Assembly: GCA_963785065.1 (NCBI GenBank)
Contig: CAWATX010000004.1
Location: 1,178,001-1,242,000 of the forward strand
Origin: CAVSRC01 sp963785065
Lineage (GTDB): Bacteria; Pseudomonadota; Alphaproteobacteria; Rhizobiales; Kaistiaceae
Reading direction: 5' to 3'
DNA: 64,000 nt
The notes under the pieces are model-generated. The model did not search any database and was not told the origin of the DNA. It saw only the letters and a list, made by a program, of their open reading frames with translations. The translations under genes and the position numbers were made by a program. This document shows positions 8,962 to 18,501 of the stretch, piece by piece. Position 1 is the first letter of the stretch; every line of letters begins with the position of its first letter.

Positions 8962-9726
8962 GTGGTGGACGTGCCCGCCGAAAGCGACACAGAAGTTGGG
9001 CTCGACGAAACGAGCCCGACGCCGCTCTATCTCCAGCTCCAGCGCCTGATCCACAATCAAGTGCGCTCCGGAAAGTTGCAGGCCGGCGAGGCCCTGCCCA
9101 GCGAGCGCGACCTTGCGCGCCAACTCGGCATTTCGCGGGTCACCGTTAGGAAGGCGATCTCCGGTCTGGTCGACAGGGGCATCCTGCTCCAGCACTGGGG
9201 GTCCGGCACCTTCATCGCTCCTCCGGCGCGGGTCGAGCAGGCCCTGTCGCGTCTGTCGAGCTTCACCGACGACATGATGATACGTGGATTGAAGCCGGGC
9301 ACGCGGACGATTGACCGTTCCTGCGGTCCCGCGGCGCCGAAGGAGGCAATGGCCCTCGGCCTTTCTCCCGGCGAGAAGGTGAGCCGGTTGCAGCGCCTGC
9401 GTCTGGCCGACGACGTGCCCATGGCCATCGAGGTTGCTGCCGTTCCGGCCCGCTTCCTGCCCGATCCGGGGATCGTCGGACATTCACTCTATGCGGCGCT
9501 GGCCGAACGCGGCTACGCGCCGGGCCGTGCCCTGCAGCGACTCCATGCCGTTCTTCTCAATGGCGATCAGGCCAAGCTGCTCGACGTGCCGCCGGCGAGC
9601 GCCGCGCTCTATATCGAGCGGCGGTCCTTCCTGGAGGACGGCACCCCCATCGAGTTCACCGCCTCCTATTACCGCGGCGACGCCTATGATTTCGTCGCCG
9701 AGCTGTCCGTCGGGTCAGGCACATGA
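8962..9726 (+). CDS. GntR-family (HutC/NagR-like) transcription regulator
   Basis: About 254 residues from a GTG start at 8962, chosen because GGAAGAGG precedes it and the DNA-binding domain begins at the usual distance. The N-terminal winged helix (PLYLQLQRLIHNQV, LPSERDLARQLGISRVTVRKAI) is followed by a UTRA effector domain (YRGDAYDFV at the end). UTRA members near nag genes typically bind GlcNAc-6-P or GlcN-6-P. It probably represses the two divergent operons and is relieved by sugar phosphates. It overlaps the deaminase gene by four bases (ATGA). Confidence 0.9.
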   Translation: MVDVPAESDTEVGLDETSPTPLYLQLQRLIHNQVRSGKLQAGEALPSERDLARQLGISRVTVRKAISGLVDRGILLQHWGSGTFIAPPARVEQALSRLSSFTDDMMIRGLKPGTRTIDRSCGPAAPKEAMALGLSPGEKVSRLQRLRLADDVPMAIEVAAVPARFLPDPGIVGHSLYAALAERGYAPGRALQRLHAVLLNGDQAKLLDVPPASAALYIERRSFLEDGTPIEFTASYYRGDAYDFVAELSVGSGT

Positions 9727-10775
9727 CAGAGAGTGGGCGCACGGCGAGCGCCGCCGTTGCGAGCCTCATGCTTCGCGAAACCTCCGAGGCGCCGGAGGTC
9801 GTGGCGCGGCTGATCGCCGCCAATGCCACGACCTGCTGCGATCTAGTGAAACGGCTCCGAGCCGCGCCGCCGCGCTTCACCGTTACCTGCGCCCGCGGCA
9901 GTTCCGATAGTGCCGCCTTGTACGCCAAATACCTCCTGGAAATCCGTCTTGGCCTGGTTGTCGCCTCCGTCGGCCCATCAGTGCGCTCGATCTACGGCGG
10001 CAGGCCGCAGGTCGCCGGCGCACTGTTTTTGGCGATCTCGCAGTCGGGACGCAGCCCCGATCTCATTGAGCTTGCCGAAGGGGCGCGCGACGGCGGGGCG
10101 CTGACGGTGGCGCTCACCAACGACCCGGCCTCGCCGCTGGCGGCATGCTGCGAGGTGGTGCTGCCGCTGTACGCAGGCCCCGAGAAGAGCGTCGCCGCGA
10201 CCAAGACCTACATCGCTTCGCTGGCGGCACTGCTGCAGTTGCTGGCCGCATGGAGCGACGATGCCGCGCTCAATCGCGCCGTCGAGCGCCTGCCGGACGA
10301 TCTTGCCGATGCGCTCGAGCGCGACTGGCAGCCGGCTGTGTCGCGGCTTGCCGATAGGCAGAACCTCTATGTTGTCGGCCGCGGCGCCGGCTATGCGGCG
10401 GCCCATGAAGCGGCACTGAAACTCAAAGAAACGTGCGGTCTTCACGCCGAGGCGATGAGCGCTGCCGAGATCATGCACGGGCCACTGACCCTCGCCAGCC
10501 CCGAATTTCCCGTCGTGCTGTTCAGCCAGCGCGACGAAGCGCTCGAGTCCCTGTCCGAACTTGCCGCCGGTCTGATCGCGCGCCGGGTCGAGGTGATCAC
10601 TGCCGGTCCACTGAGGGCCGCGATGCGGCTGCCGACGGCAGACGGACTGCATCCCTTTGCCCAGCCGATTGTGCTTGTGCAGAGCTTCTATCCGCTCGCC
10701 GAGGCGCTCGCCCGCGCCCGCGGGCGCGACCCCGACCACCCGCCGCATTTGATGAAGGTGACGGAGACGCGGTAA
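9723..10775 (+). CDS. SIS-domain sugar-phosphate deaminase/isomerase (NagB-II/AgaS-like)
   Basis: A 350-residue protein with two SIS domains. The first contains FTVTCARGSSDSAALYAKYL and ISQSGRSPDLIELA. The second contains YVVGRGAGYAAAHEAALKLK followed by AEAMSAAEIMHGP, where the EIMHGP segment is typical of the GlmS isomerase half. It lacks the glutaminase domain of GlmS, so it should deaminate glucosamine-6-phosphate to fructose-6-phosphate and ammonia rather than synthesise it. It is coupled to the GntR gene (ATGA overlap) and to nagA (TAATG). This completes the route to glycolysis. Confidence 0.88.
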   Translation: MTESGRTASAAVASLMLRETSEAPEVVARLIAANATTCCDLVKRLRAAPPRFTVTCARGSSDSAALYAKYLLEIRLGLVVASVGPSVRSIYGGRPQVAGALFLAISQSGRSPDLIELAEGARDGGALTVALTNDPASPLAACCEVVLPLYAGPEKSVAATKTYIASLAALLQLLAAWSDDAALNRAVERLPDDLADALERDWQPAVSRLADRQNLYVVGRGAGYAAAHEAALKLKETCGLHAEAMSAAEIMHGPLTLASPEFPVVLFSQRDEALESLSELAAGLIARRVEVITAGPLRAAMRLPTADGLHPFAQPIVLVQSFYPLAEALARARGRDPDHPPHLMKVTETR

Positions 10776-11914
10776 TGCGCATTGCCCTGACCGGCGCCCG
10801 GGTTTTCGACGGCACTAGCATCGTCGACGGCCACTGCGTCGTGATCGCCGACGGAAGGATCGCCGCCCTGCTGCCGGATGGCGAACGTCCGTCGGATGCC
10901 GCCGTGCGGCGCGTCGAGGGACTGCTGGCCCCTGGATTCATCGATGTCCAGGTCAACGGCGGCGGCGGCGTGCTCTTCAACGACGAACGCACGGCCGACG
11001 GCATCGCCGCGATCGGCGCGGCCCATCGGCCCACCGGCACGACGGGCTTCCTGCCGACCTTCATCACCGATACGCGCGCGCATATGCAGGAGGCCATCGA
11101 TGCCGCCCGCGATGCGCTTCAGGCGCAAGTCCCCGGCATGCTCGGCATTCACATCGAAGGTCCTTTCCTCAGCGCCGAGCGCAAGGGCGTCCACGATCCG
11201 GCCCTCTTCCGCGATATGGACGAGGAGGACTTCGCCCTGGTCACCTCGCTCGGCGCCGGCCGCACCCTGATGACGCTGGCGCCGGAGCGCGTGCCGCCGG
11301 AGATGATCGCGCGGCTCACCGCAGAGGGCATTGTCGTCTCCGCCGGCCACACCGTGGCAAGCTACGAAACGGTGGTGGCAGCACGCGCCGCCGGGCTCAC
11401 CGGCTTCACCCATCTCTTCAACGCCATGCCGCCCTTGGCCGGCCGGGCACCGGGGCCGGTCGGTGCCGCGCTCGACGATCCCGACAGTTTCGTCGGCATT
11501 ATCGTCGACCTCTTCCACGTTTCGGCAGCCAGCCTGCGTGTCGCCATCGCCGCCCGTGGCTGGGAGAGGATGGTGCTGATCACCGACGCCATGCCGTCGG
11601 TCGGCAGCGATCTCACCGAGTTCCTCATCGACGGCAATGTCATCACCCGCAAGGACGGCACATTGCTGCGCGGCGACGGCACCATTGCCGGCTCCGATCT
11701 CGACATGGCCACCGCCGTGCGCAACACGGTCTCCGGCCTCGGCCTCCCGGTCGAGGCGGCCTTGCACATGGCCTCGCGGGCGCCGGCCAACTACCTGCGG
11801 CTCGGCGACGAGTTGGGCCGCATCGCGCCGGGCTATCGCGCCGACTTGGTCCTGCTCGACGACGATCTTGCCGTCGTCGAGACGTGGATCGACGGCGTCG
11901 CTACACAAGACTAG
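10775..11914 (+). CDS. nagA: N-acetylglucosamine-6-phosphate deacetylase
   Basis: About 379 residues, amidohydrolase superfamily. Removes acetate from GlcNAc-6-phosphate, the product of MurQ or of the kinase. Visible metal and substrate motifs are GFIDVQVNGGGG, LGIHIEGPFLS (the catalytic-site Glu), VSAGHTVASY and GFTHLFNAMPPL (metal-binding His residues), and LITDAMPS (the catalytic Asp). The start codon overlaps the deaminase stop by one base (TAATG), so the frame that is open upstream of this ATG is not needed. A single-gene source of GlcN-6-P for the adjacent deaminase. Confidence 0.93.
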   Translation: MRIALTGARVFDGTSIVDGHCVVIADGRIAALLPDGERPSDAAVRRVEGLLAPGFIDVQVNGGGGVLFNDERTADGIAAIGAAHRPTGTTGFLPTFITDTRAHMQEAIDAARDALQAQVPGMLGIHIEGPFLSAERKGVHDPALFRDMDEEDFALVTSLGAGRTLMTLAPERVPPEMIARLTAEGIVVSAGHTVASYETVVAARAAGLTGFTHLFNAMPPLAGRAPGPVGAALDDPDSFVGIIVDLFHVSAASLRVAIAARGWERMVLITDAMPSVGSDLTEFLIDGNVITRKDGTLLRGDGTIAGSDLDMATAVRNTVSGLGLPVEAALHMASRAPANYLRLGDELGRIAPGYRADLVLLDDDLAVVETWIDGVATQD

Positions 11915-11923
11915 GAGGAGGCG

Positions 11924-12982
11924 ATGGCACGAAAGAGGGTGCTTTCCGTCGGGCTCGGCAATATGGGGACGAGCCACGCGCTCGCCTATGCGCGCATCGA
12001 CGGGTTCGAGATCGCGGGCCTTTGCGATCGCAAGATCGCCGGGCGCGACATGCCGGAAGCGCTCGCCGGCGCGAAGCGTTTCACCGACTATGATGAGGCG
12101 CTGGCCACGCTGAAACCCGACGTGGTCTCCATCTGCACCTGGGCCGACAGCCATGCCGACTACGCCGTCAAGGCGATGGAAGCTGGCGCCCATGTCTTCG
12201 TCGAGAAGCCGCTGGCCCAGTCCGTGGCAGAGGCCGAGCGCGTCGTCGCCGCGGCGCGGCGCACCGGCCGCAAGCTGGTCGTGGGCTATATCCTGCGCCA
12301 CCATCCTAGCTGGATGAAATTCATCGAGCTCGCCCGTACGCTGGGTGCGCCGTACGTCTTCCGCATGAACCTCAATCAGCAGTCGAGCGGCGAGCAATGG
12401 GCGACGCACAAGCGCCTGCTGCAGTCGCTGTCGCCGATCGTCGATTGCGGCGTCCACTATGTCGATGTCTGGTGCCAGATCACGCGCGCCGCGCCGGTGA
12501 CCGTGCATGCCGTCGGCGCCCGGCTGACCGAGGACATGCCGGCCGAGATGTACAATTACGGCCACTTCGAAGTGACCTTCGCCGACGGCTCCGTCGGTTG
12601 GTACGAGGCCGGCTGGGGCCCCATGATGAGCGAGACCGCCTTTTTCGTGAAGGACGTCATCGGGCCCAAGGGCTCGGTGTCGATCGTCATGGCGGAAGGC
12701 GCCGGCTCGGCCGACATGGAGACCCACACCAAGACCAACCAGATACTCTATCACCCGGCCGATCTCGCCGCCGACGGGTCGCTGGCCAAGGCGGACGAGC
12801 GCATCACCACCGCCGACGAACCCGGCCACGACGACCTGTGCGAGCGCGAGCAGCGCTTCCTGATGAGGGCCATCGATGAGGATCTCGACCTCGGCGATCA
12901 CATGGACGATGCGGTCAAGAGCCTGCGCATCGTTCTTGCTGCCGATCGTTCGGTGCGCACCGGCGAGGTCGTCCGACTCTAG
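11924..12982 (+). CDS. Gfo/Idh/MocA-family oxidoreductase
   Basis: A 352-residue NAD(P)-dependent dehydrogenase. The Rossmann loop is GLGNMGTSHA (about residues 10-19), the EKP motif is HVFVEKPLA (near residue 95), and the C-terminal half is the usual alpha/beta substrate domain. A very strong ribosome site (AGGAGGAGG) sits just before the ATG. Its place at the end of the amino-sugar operon suggests it oxidises a sugar or sugar acid derivative that enters with the ABC importer. The actual substrate is unknown. The IS3-family element starts only 20 bases past its stop codon, so any downstream operon partner has been separated. Confidence 0.87.
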   Translation: MARKRVLSVGLGNMGTSHALAYARIDGFEIAGLCDRKIAGRDMPEALAGAKRFTDYDEALATLKPDVVSICTWADSHADYAVKAMEAGAHVFVEKPLAQSVAEAERVVAAARRTGRKLVVGYILRHHPSWMKFIELARTLGAPYVFRMNLNQQSSGEQWATHKRLLQSLSPIVDCGVHYVDVWCQITRAAPVTVHAVGARLTEDMPAEMYNYGHFEVTFADGSVGWYEAGWGPMMSETAFFVKDVIGPKGSVSIVMAEGAGSADMETHTKTNQILYHPADLAADGSLAKADERITTADEPGHDDLCEREQRFLMRAIDEDLDLGDHMDDAVKSLRIVLAADRSVRTGEVVRL

Positions 12983-13055
12983 ATGCGCGATGATCAAGAC
13001 AATGAACCGCGCCGACTTTCCCGGAGGCTCCAACCTGTGAGAAGGAGGAGCTGCT

Positions 13056-13382
13056 ATGGGAACACATTCGACACGGTATCCGGCGGAGGTTCGTGATCGG
13101 GCGGTCCGTCTGGTTTTGGATCATGCGGGCGAGCACGACTCGCAATGGGAAGCGATCAGCTCGATCGCGGCGAAGATTGGTTGCACGGCCGAGACGCTGC
13201 GACGCTGGGTGCGGCAGGCCGAGCGGGACAGTGGCATGCGGGGCGGCCCGACCACGGACGAGCGCGACCGGCTTCGGGCACTGGAGCGCGAGGTTCGCGA
13301 ACTCAGGCAAGCCAATGAGATCCTGCGCAAGGCGTCGGCCTATTTTGCCCAGGCGGAGCTCGACCGCCGGTTCAAGCCATGA
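13056..13382 (+). CDS. IS3-family transposase OrfA
   Basis: A 108-residue HTH protein. The helix-turn-helix lies at about residues 30-55 (IAAKIGCTAETLRRWVRQAE). A leucine-zipper-like helix follows (LRALEREVRELRQANEIL) for multimerisation. An AAGGAGGAG ribosome site precedes the ATG. OrfB starts in the next frame with an ATGA overlap, the arrangement used for programmed frameshifting to make the OrfAB transposase. Confidence 0.9.
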   Translation: MGTHSTRYPAEVRDRAVRLVLDHAGEHDSQWEAISSIAAKIGCTAETLRRWVRQAERDSGMRGGPTTDERDRLRALEREVRELRQANEILRKASAYFAQAELDRRFKP

Positions 13383-14284
13383 TCGCCTTCATTGACGATC
13401 ACCGGGAGACCTATGGGGTCGAGCCGATCTGCAAGGTGCTGCCGATCGCCCCGTCGACTTACCGCGACCACACCGCCAAGCGGGGTGATCCCTCCCGGCT
13501 GCCGGTGCGGGTGAAACGCGACGCGGTGCTCAAGATCGAGGTGCGGCGCGTGTTCGAGGAGAACTTCCGGGTCTACGGCGTACGCAAGATCTGGCGGCAG
13601 ATGCAGCGGGAAGGCTTCGATGTGGCTCGCTGCACCGTCGCCCGGCTGATGCGGAGCATGGGCCTTGAAGGGGCGGTCCGGGGCAAGACGATCCGAACCA
13701 CGAAGAGCGACAAGGCCGCGCCTTGTCCGCTGGATCATGTCAACCGTCAGTTCCATGCTCCGGCGCCGAACAGACTGTGGCTCTCGGACTTCACCTATGT
13801 CGCGACCTGGGCGGGCTTCGTCTACGTCGCTTTCGTCATCGATGCCTATGCTCGTCGGATCGTTGGCTGGCGGGCAAGCAGGACAGCCCATGCCGCCTTC
13901 GTACTCGATGCGCTGGAACAGGCGCTTCATGACAGGCGTCCGACCCAGGGCAGCGGCCTCATCCATCACTCTGATCGTGGCGTGCAGTACGTCTCGATCA
14001 AATATACCGAGCGCCTGGCAGAAGCCGGGATCGAGCCCTCGGTCGGCAGCGTCGGCGATTCCCATGACAACGCCATGGCCGAAACCATCAACGGTCTCGA
14101 CAAGGCCGAGGTCATTCATCGACGCGGGCCGTGGCGGAGCTTCGACGCCGTCGAGTTCGCGACGCTGGAATGGGTCGACTGGTTCAGACACCGCCGGCTG
14201 CTGGAGCCCATCGGCAACATCCCGCCGGCCGAAGCCGAGGCACGCTACTACGCCATGCTGCAAGACCCAGCCATGGCAGCGTGA
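13379..14284 (+). CDS. IS3-family transposase OrfB (DDE integrase core)
   Basis: A 301-residue catalytic half. An HTH_21 region (VYGVRKIWRQMQREG) is followed by an rve-type DDE core: LWLSDFTYVATWAG (first Asp), LIHHSDRGVQYVS (second Asp) and DNAMAETINGL (Glu). The frame is intact, so the element could still be active. Confidence 0.92.
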   Translation: MIAFIDDHRETYGVEPICKVLPIAPSTYRDHTAKRGDPSRLPVRVKRDAVLKIEVRRVFEENFRVYGVRKIWRQMQREGFDVARCTVARLMRSMGLEGAVRGKTIRTTKSDKAAPCPLDHVNRQFHAPAPNRLWLSDFTYVATWAGFVYVAFVIDAYARRIVGWRASRTAHAAFVLDALEQALHDRRPTQGSGLIHHSDRGVQYVSIKYTERLAEAGIEPSVGSVGDSHDNAMAETINGLDKAEVIHRRGPWRSFDAVEFATLEWVDWFRHRRLLEPIGNIPPAEAEARYYAMLQDPAMAA

Positions 14285-14519
14285 CTCAAACCAACCGGCC
14301 TCCGGAAAACCCGGTGCGGTTCAGTCTCTCGGGCGGGCGTGAATTGAACCACGGCGAAATCCAGTGCAGTGCACTGCGCTGAACTGCAGCGGAGGCAGGC
14401 GACTGTAACCGCGAGGTAACCGAGAAGGGCAACACGGTTACTGCGACCAAAGGACCAAAGATCGGGAGGCACCAATGCATCGCGCCATTCATGGACCGAT
14501 GACGCGCCCTCCGGAGGCG

Positions 14520-17500
14520 TCAAACGTTGATGAAATCGAAATCGCGCGAGACGTAGACGCCGCTGTCGCCGAAAGCGATGATGTCTGGCTGGTGGTCGCC
14601 CGTCACGTCGCCCAAAAAGCGTGGATAGAGATCCTGGCTCGACCACCCGCCGGACTGAGGGCCGAAGCTGTGGATGTCGCGCACCGGCAGTGAGAACGTG
14701 CCGTCCGACTGGCCCAGGGCGTAATACACATAACCGCCTCCGAACCCGACGATATCCGCCCTGCCGTCGGTATTTATGTCCACCAATTCGCGCGGAAGCG
14801 TGTTGTTGTCAGTCCAGCCACCTCCCGCCGGGGATGACCCGAACGAATGCAGCGCAACCATGGCCGGCCCGAAATGGCCGCCGCCGGTGCCCAGCGCGAC
14901 ATATGTTGCGTTGGTGCCAAAGCCGACAATGTCATTGTAGCCATCACCGTTCACGTCGGCCAGGGCCCGCGGAGCCACGTTCTGGCTCGACCAGCCGCCC
15001 GCAGCCGCGGATGAACCAAACGAGTGTGTGGACAAGAACGGATTGGCGAAGTTCGCTCCTCCCGTGTTCAGGGCGACGTACACGCCGCCACTGCCAAAAC
15101 CGACGATGTCAGCTCGGCCATCAAGGTTCACATCTGCAAGCAACCGCGGAAGGTGGTCCTGGCTGGTCCAGCCTCCTGCCGCCGCGGAAGCACCGAACGA
15201 GTGCAGAGTGAACGTGGGCAGCGCCCATGAGTTCTCCCCGTTGCCCAAAGCAACATAGACGCCTCCGCTGCCAAACCCCACGATGTCATCGTGGTAGGTG
15301 GCATCAACTTGGGCAACCTCTCGTGGAAAGAGATCCTGGCTCGACCACCCGCCGCCCGCCGCAGAGGAGCCAAAGGAGTGAAGCACAAACCCTGGATTGC
15401 TGAACCCCCCGTTGTGCGCCAGGGCGACGTAAACCCCACCGGAGCCGAAGCCGAAGATGTCGCTCAAGCCCGGAAAATCCCCAAAATCGGTGTTGGCCTG
15501 GCCGAGCATGCGCGGCGTGGCGTCCTGGCTCATCCATCCACCGGCGTGCGGGCCAAACGAGTTCAGTTCGACGTGGGACACTTGAAAGCGGGTGTTGACC
15601 ATGCCGAGGTCTTCGAGCTCGAGCGTGTAGGTACCCAAAGCGGCACTAAAAGCACTAGCGTCGAGATAGTAAGTGCCGGTCGTCGCCACATGGACTGCCA
15701 TCTGCGAGTCGAAGCCGATCCCACCATCGTCATTGTAGGCTATCTCTGTGCCGCCGGAATCGCGCAGTGTGGCAAGACTATCCGCCAACGTGCCCGCCCC
15801 GCTGGGCGAGCCGCGCTCGTCGATCACATAGCTGTGCCCGGCGTATAAGGTCGCCCTGAACCAGTCATGATCGCCATTGAACTGCCTGTCGCCCGTAACT
15901 GAACCGGCCGGGGCGAGAACGCTCGCGGTCGACGTACCCGCCACATGATCGTCTGTGACCGTGACATCGTTGAAAACAAATCGCTCGATACTAAATAGCG
16001 CGTCGGTTCCTTGAGCGTTGCCCGTAACGTTATACTCGTGATTGTCGAACTCGCTGAAGGAAAAAGCTGAGCGGTTTCCCGCAAATACGACCGTGTCGAA
16101 GCCGCCATTCCCGTATAGAGAATTATTGGCGGTATTACCATATAGCGTGTCGTCTCCAGAACCACCAACGGCGTATTCGATGATCGTTGTCAGGTAGATG
16201 CCAATATTATAGGTATAGCCGCCAATAGACGACCAGTGACCCGGCCGAAGATCCAACGTCTGAGCGTTCGAATAGCCAGACGCATTCAACCAATCGCGGC
16301 CGCCGCTGTCATAGATCGTGAAAGCCGGCGTGCCGAGGCCCGAATAGCTGCTGAAGTCATATATCGCTCCCGCGGTGCCAGCGGCGTCAAAACCATAGGT
16401 AGTATCACCGGCACGCGTACTCACACTCCCATATATCGATTGAATTGCATAGATATCCGCCATTTGTGGTGAAATAACATAGTCGAAGGTGCCGCCGTCA
16501 TAGTTATACTGCGCAAAATACGACATTATCGCATATTGCCACGTATCATCCGTATAGATGTTGTCCACTCCATACGTGGCACTGCCGTTGTACGGGCCCT
16601 GATGGCCAAGACCAAGCGCGTGGCCGGTCTCGTGAAGGTAGGTCTGAAAGTTGTAGCTGTAGATCCCCGTCCGGCCATCGTTGTAGCCGCCATCGTGGTC
16701 AAACCATTAGGTGCTGATGTCGATCGTTTCGGCTTGGTAGTTCTGTCCGGAAACGGGCGTGGTATCGCTGGTGTTTGCCACGTACTGGGTCGCGCCACCG
16801 TTGTGGTTGTAGGTGATGTTTGCAGAGCCCGTCGTATACGTGAATGACAGCGGAGCGACCGATGCCCACATGTTCAATGCATTGATGGCCAGGTTCTGCT
16901 CCGCCGTTGTCAGGGCACTGATGTTGACGGAAATCGTCGTGCTGGCCCAGTGGCGGGGCTGGTTGCCGTCGTAATTCGCGTACGCCCAATACCCACTGAC
17001 CAGATAGGTCGCGAGCGACGATACGCCCGCAAAGACCGCCGCGCTTGGCGGCCCCGACGCCACGGAATCTGACGCCGACGCCACGGAATCTGACACTGAT
17101 GTCGAATCAAATGCGAGCGACGCGCCATGTCCGACATATGAACCGGCCCAATCCGGCACAGCCGTCGGGACCTGAACGTCAGGAGTCGGGCCGAGGACCG
17201 GCGCAAGGACGCTAATACCGTTATGCGCTGCCGTAGGGCCCGCGGAGAACCGCCCACTTAGGACGACGTCATCAAAGGCGGCGCCATAGCTGCCATCGGA
17301 CTCCTGCCCGACAGGGCGCGCGTCGTCAGCGTTCGCGGCGTGGACATCGAAAGGCCCCTCAAGGCCCAGGCCCAGCGTGTGAACTGTGTCGCTGAGATAA
17401 CTCTGAGCGTTGTGGCTATATGTGCCCGCGAGCCCATCCGATACGCCCGCTGCGCTACTGGAGGAATCGGCCCCGGTGTCGATGGTCTCAGCCTGATGAG

Positions 17501-17816
17501 CCTGGCCTGAAATGTTCAGGATGTCGCTTGTGGACCGCCCGTAGGTGACACCGCCGTCGCCCGACGCAATGACTTCGGATTCACCCGTCTGGTCCAAATT
17601 CAATGGGGCCATGGCTGCCCACATGGCCAATGTATTATCGGCAAGGTTCTGTTCCGCGGAGTTCTGCTCGACGAAAGCGAACACCGCGGCGTCCGCACTG
17701 TCGGTTCCCGCCACCGGGGCGACTAAAGGAGCAATTGGCTGGTGTCTTCCAAATTCCGCTGGACCAAAAGCGTCTAGTCCGCGGGGGGCGCTATCCCCGC
17801 CTTGATCCCAGGTCAT
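14520..17816 (-). pseudogene. Serralysin-like (M10) metalloprotease with C-terminal FG-GAP-type repeats, in-frame stop
   Basis: One continuous frame of 1,098 codons is interrupted by a single TAA at 16709-16707 (codon 370). After it come WFDHDGG and the zinc motif LHETGHALGLGHQGPYNGS (16634-16602), then IMSYF (Met-turn region), an M10 C-terminal/RTX-like segment (GGSGDDTLYGNTANNSLYGN) and a bacterial pre-peptidase-like stretch. The last roughly 400 residues are about six tandem repeats of about 60 residues, patterned HSFG..AAGGWSSQ, PR.LADVN.DG..DIVGFG and GGVYVAL. Residues 54-165 of the N-terminal half repeat the protease domain in degenerate form. No signal peptide is seen; relatives leave by type I secretion. 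A GAGGGAAGAG ribosome site precedes the start. Without readthrough the protease would not be made. Confidence 0.85.
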
Positions 17817-18063
17817 CGCTCTTCCCTCACTACGGAGTGTATTTCATCCATTGATTGTAGCCGAAAGGCGGTACCATTGGGAGATCGCATTTCGTTCAAC
17901 TTCCGCTCGCCTCGGATAGCTACGACCGAGCGCGAGACTGCGTATCTACGGACCGTAGTGATTGCGTGGGGCGGAGCTGGATCGCCTCGACAGGAACCGC
18001 GCTGCGCGACAGATGACGACGCCAAACGACAAGCGCTGAACTTCCCGGTCCATTTGGTTCGGA

Positions 18064-18471
18064 GTAAGCGGTGTTCTCAGGCCACGGCTTTGAGGTCGGC
18101 GGCTGGGGCGTAGGCCCACGGCAGGAGCTCGTCGATACCGCTGTTGAGATGACCGTTGACGATCCTGGTGATGACGTCGGCGATGTAGGTGTGCGGATCG
18201 ATGCCGCCGAGTTTGCACGTCTCGATCAGCGAGGCGATGATCGCCCAGTGCTCGCCACCACCGTCGGAACCAGCGAAGAGAGCATTCTTGCGGTTCAGGG
18301 CGATCGGCCGGATGGCGCGTTCGACGACGTTGGAGTCGATCTCGATGCGACCGTCGTCGAGGAAGCGGTTGAGCCCCTTCCAGTGGGAGAGAGCGTAGCG
18401 GATTGCCTCGGCGAGCTTGGTCTTCTGGCTGATCAGGCCGAGCTTCTCGCGTAGCCAAGGCTCAAGCATCT
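18064..18471 (-). mobile_element. IS66-family remnant (3' end of transposase TnpC plus terminal repeat)
   Basis: The minus-strand frame ending at 18077 encodes the last roughly 130 residues of an IS66 TnpC: LAEAIRYALSHWKGL, IEIDSNVVERAIRPIALNRK, FAGSDGGGEHWAIIASLIETC and IDELLPWAYA. The outer end reads GTAAGCG at 18064, the usual IS66 terminus. The 5' part of the transposase is missing where the neighbouring IS3-family element begins at 18472. The coding part is a non-functional fragment. Confidence 0.85.
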
Positions 18472-18501
18472 TGAGCTGCTGCCGGATCAGTGGATACTAT
18501 C

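Larger units (their letters stand above)
13003..14323 (+). mobile_element. IS3-family insertion sequence (IS51-group-like), complete
   Basis: A 1,321-bp element with overlapping orfA and orfB. Its ends are imperfect inverted repeats that begin TGAACCGC on both sides, then differ slightly and share TCCGGAGGC or CCCGGAGGC (about 22 of the outer 26 bases match). The right end is at 14323. No target duplication is recognisable in the flanks (left ...GACAA, right GTCTC...), so one flank has probably recombined. Confidence 0.88.

Noticed and set aside
10688..13033. A 781-codon open frame on the minus strand across nagA and the oxidoreductase
   Set aside because: It is antisense to well-supported genes, has no recognisable motifs and shows the His/Arg/Gly-rich composition of an antisense frame in GC-rich DNA.
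16707..16709. Programmed readthrough of the TAA in the metalloprotease gene
   Set aside because: The context shows no recognisable readthrough or selenocysteine-type signal, and TAA is the least leaky stop. A nonsense mutation is simpler.
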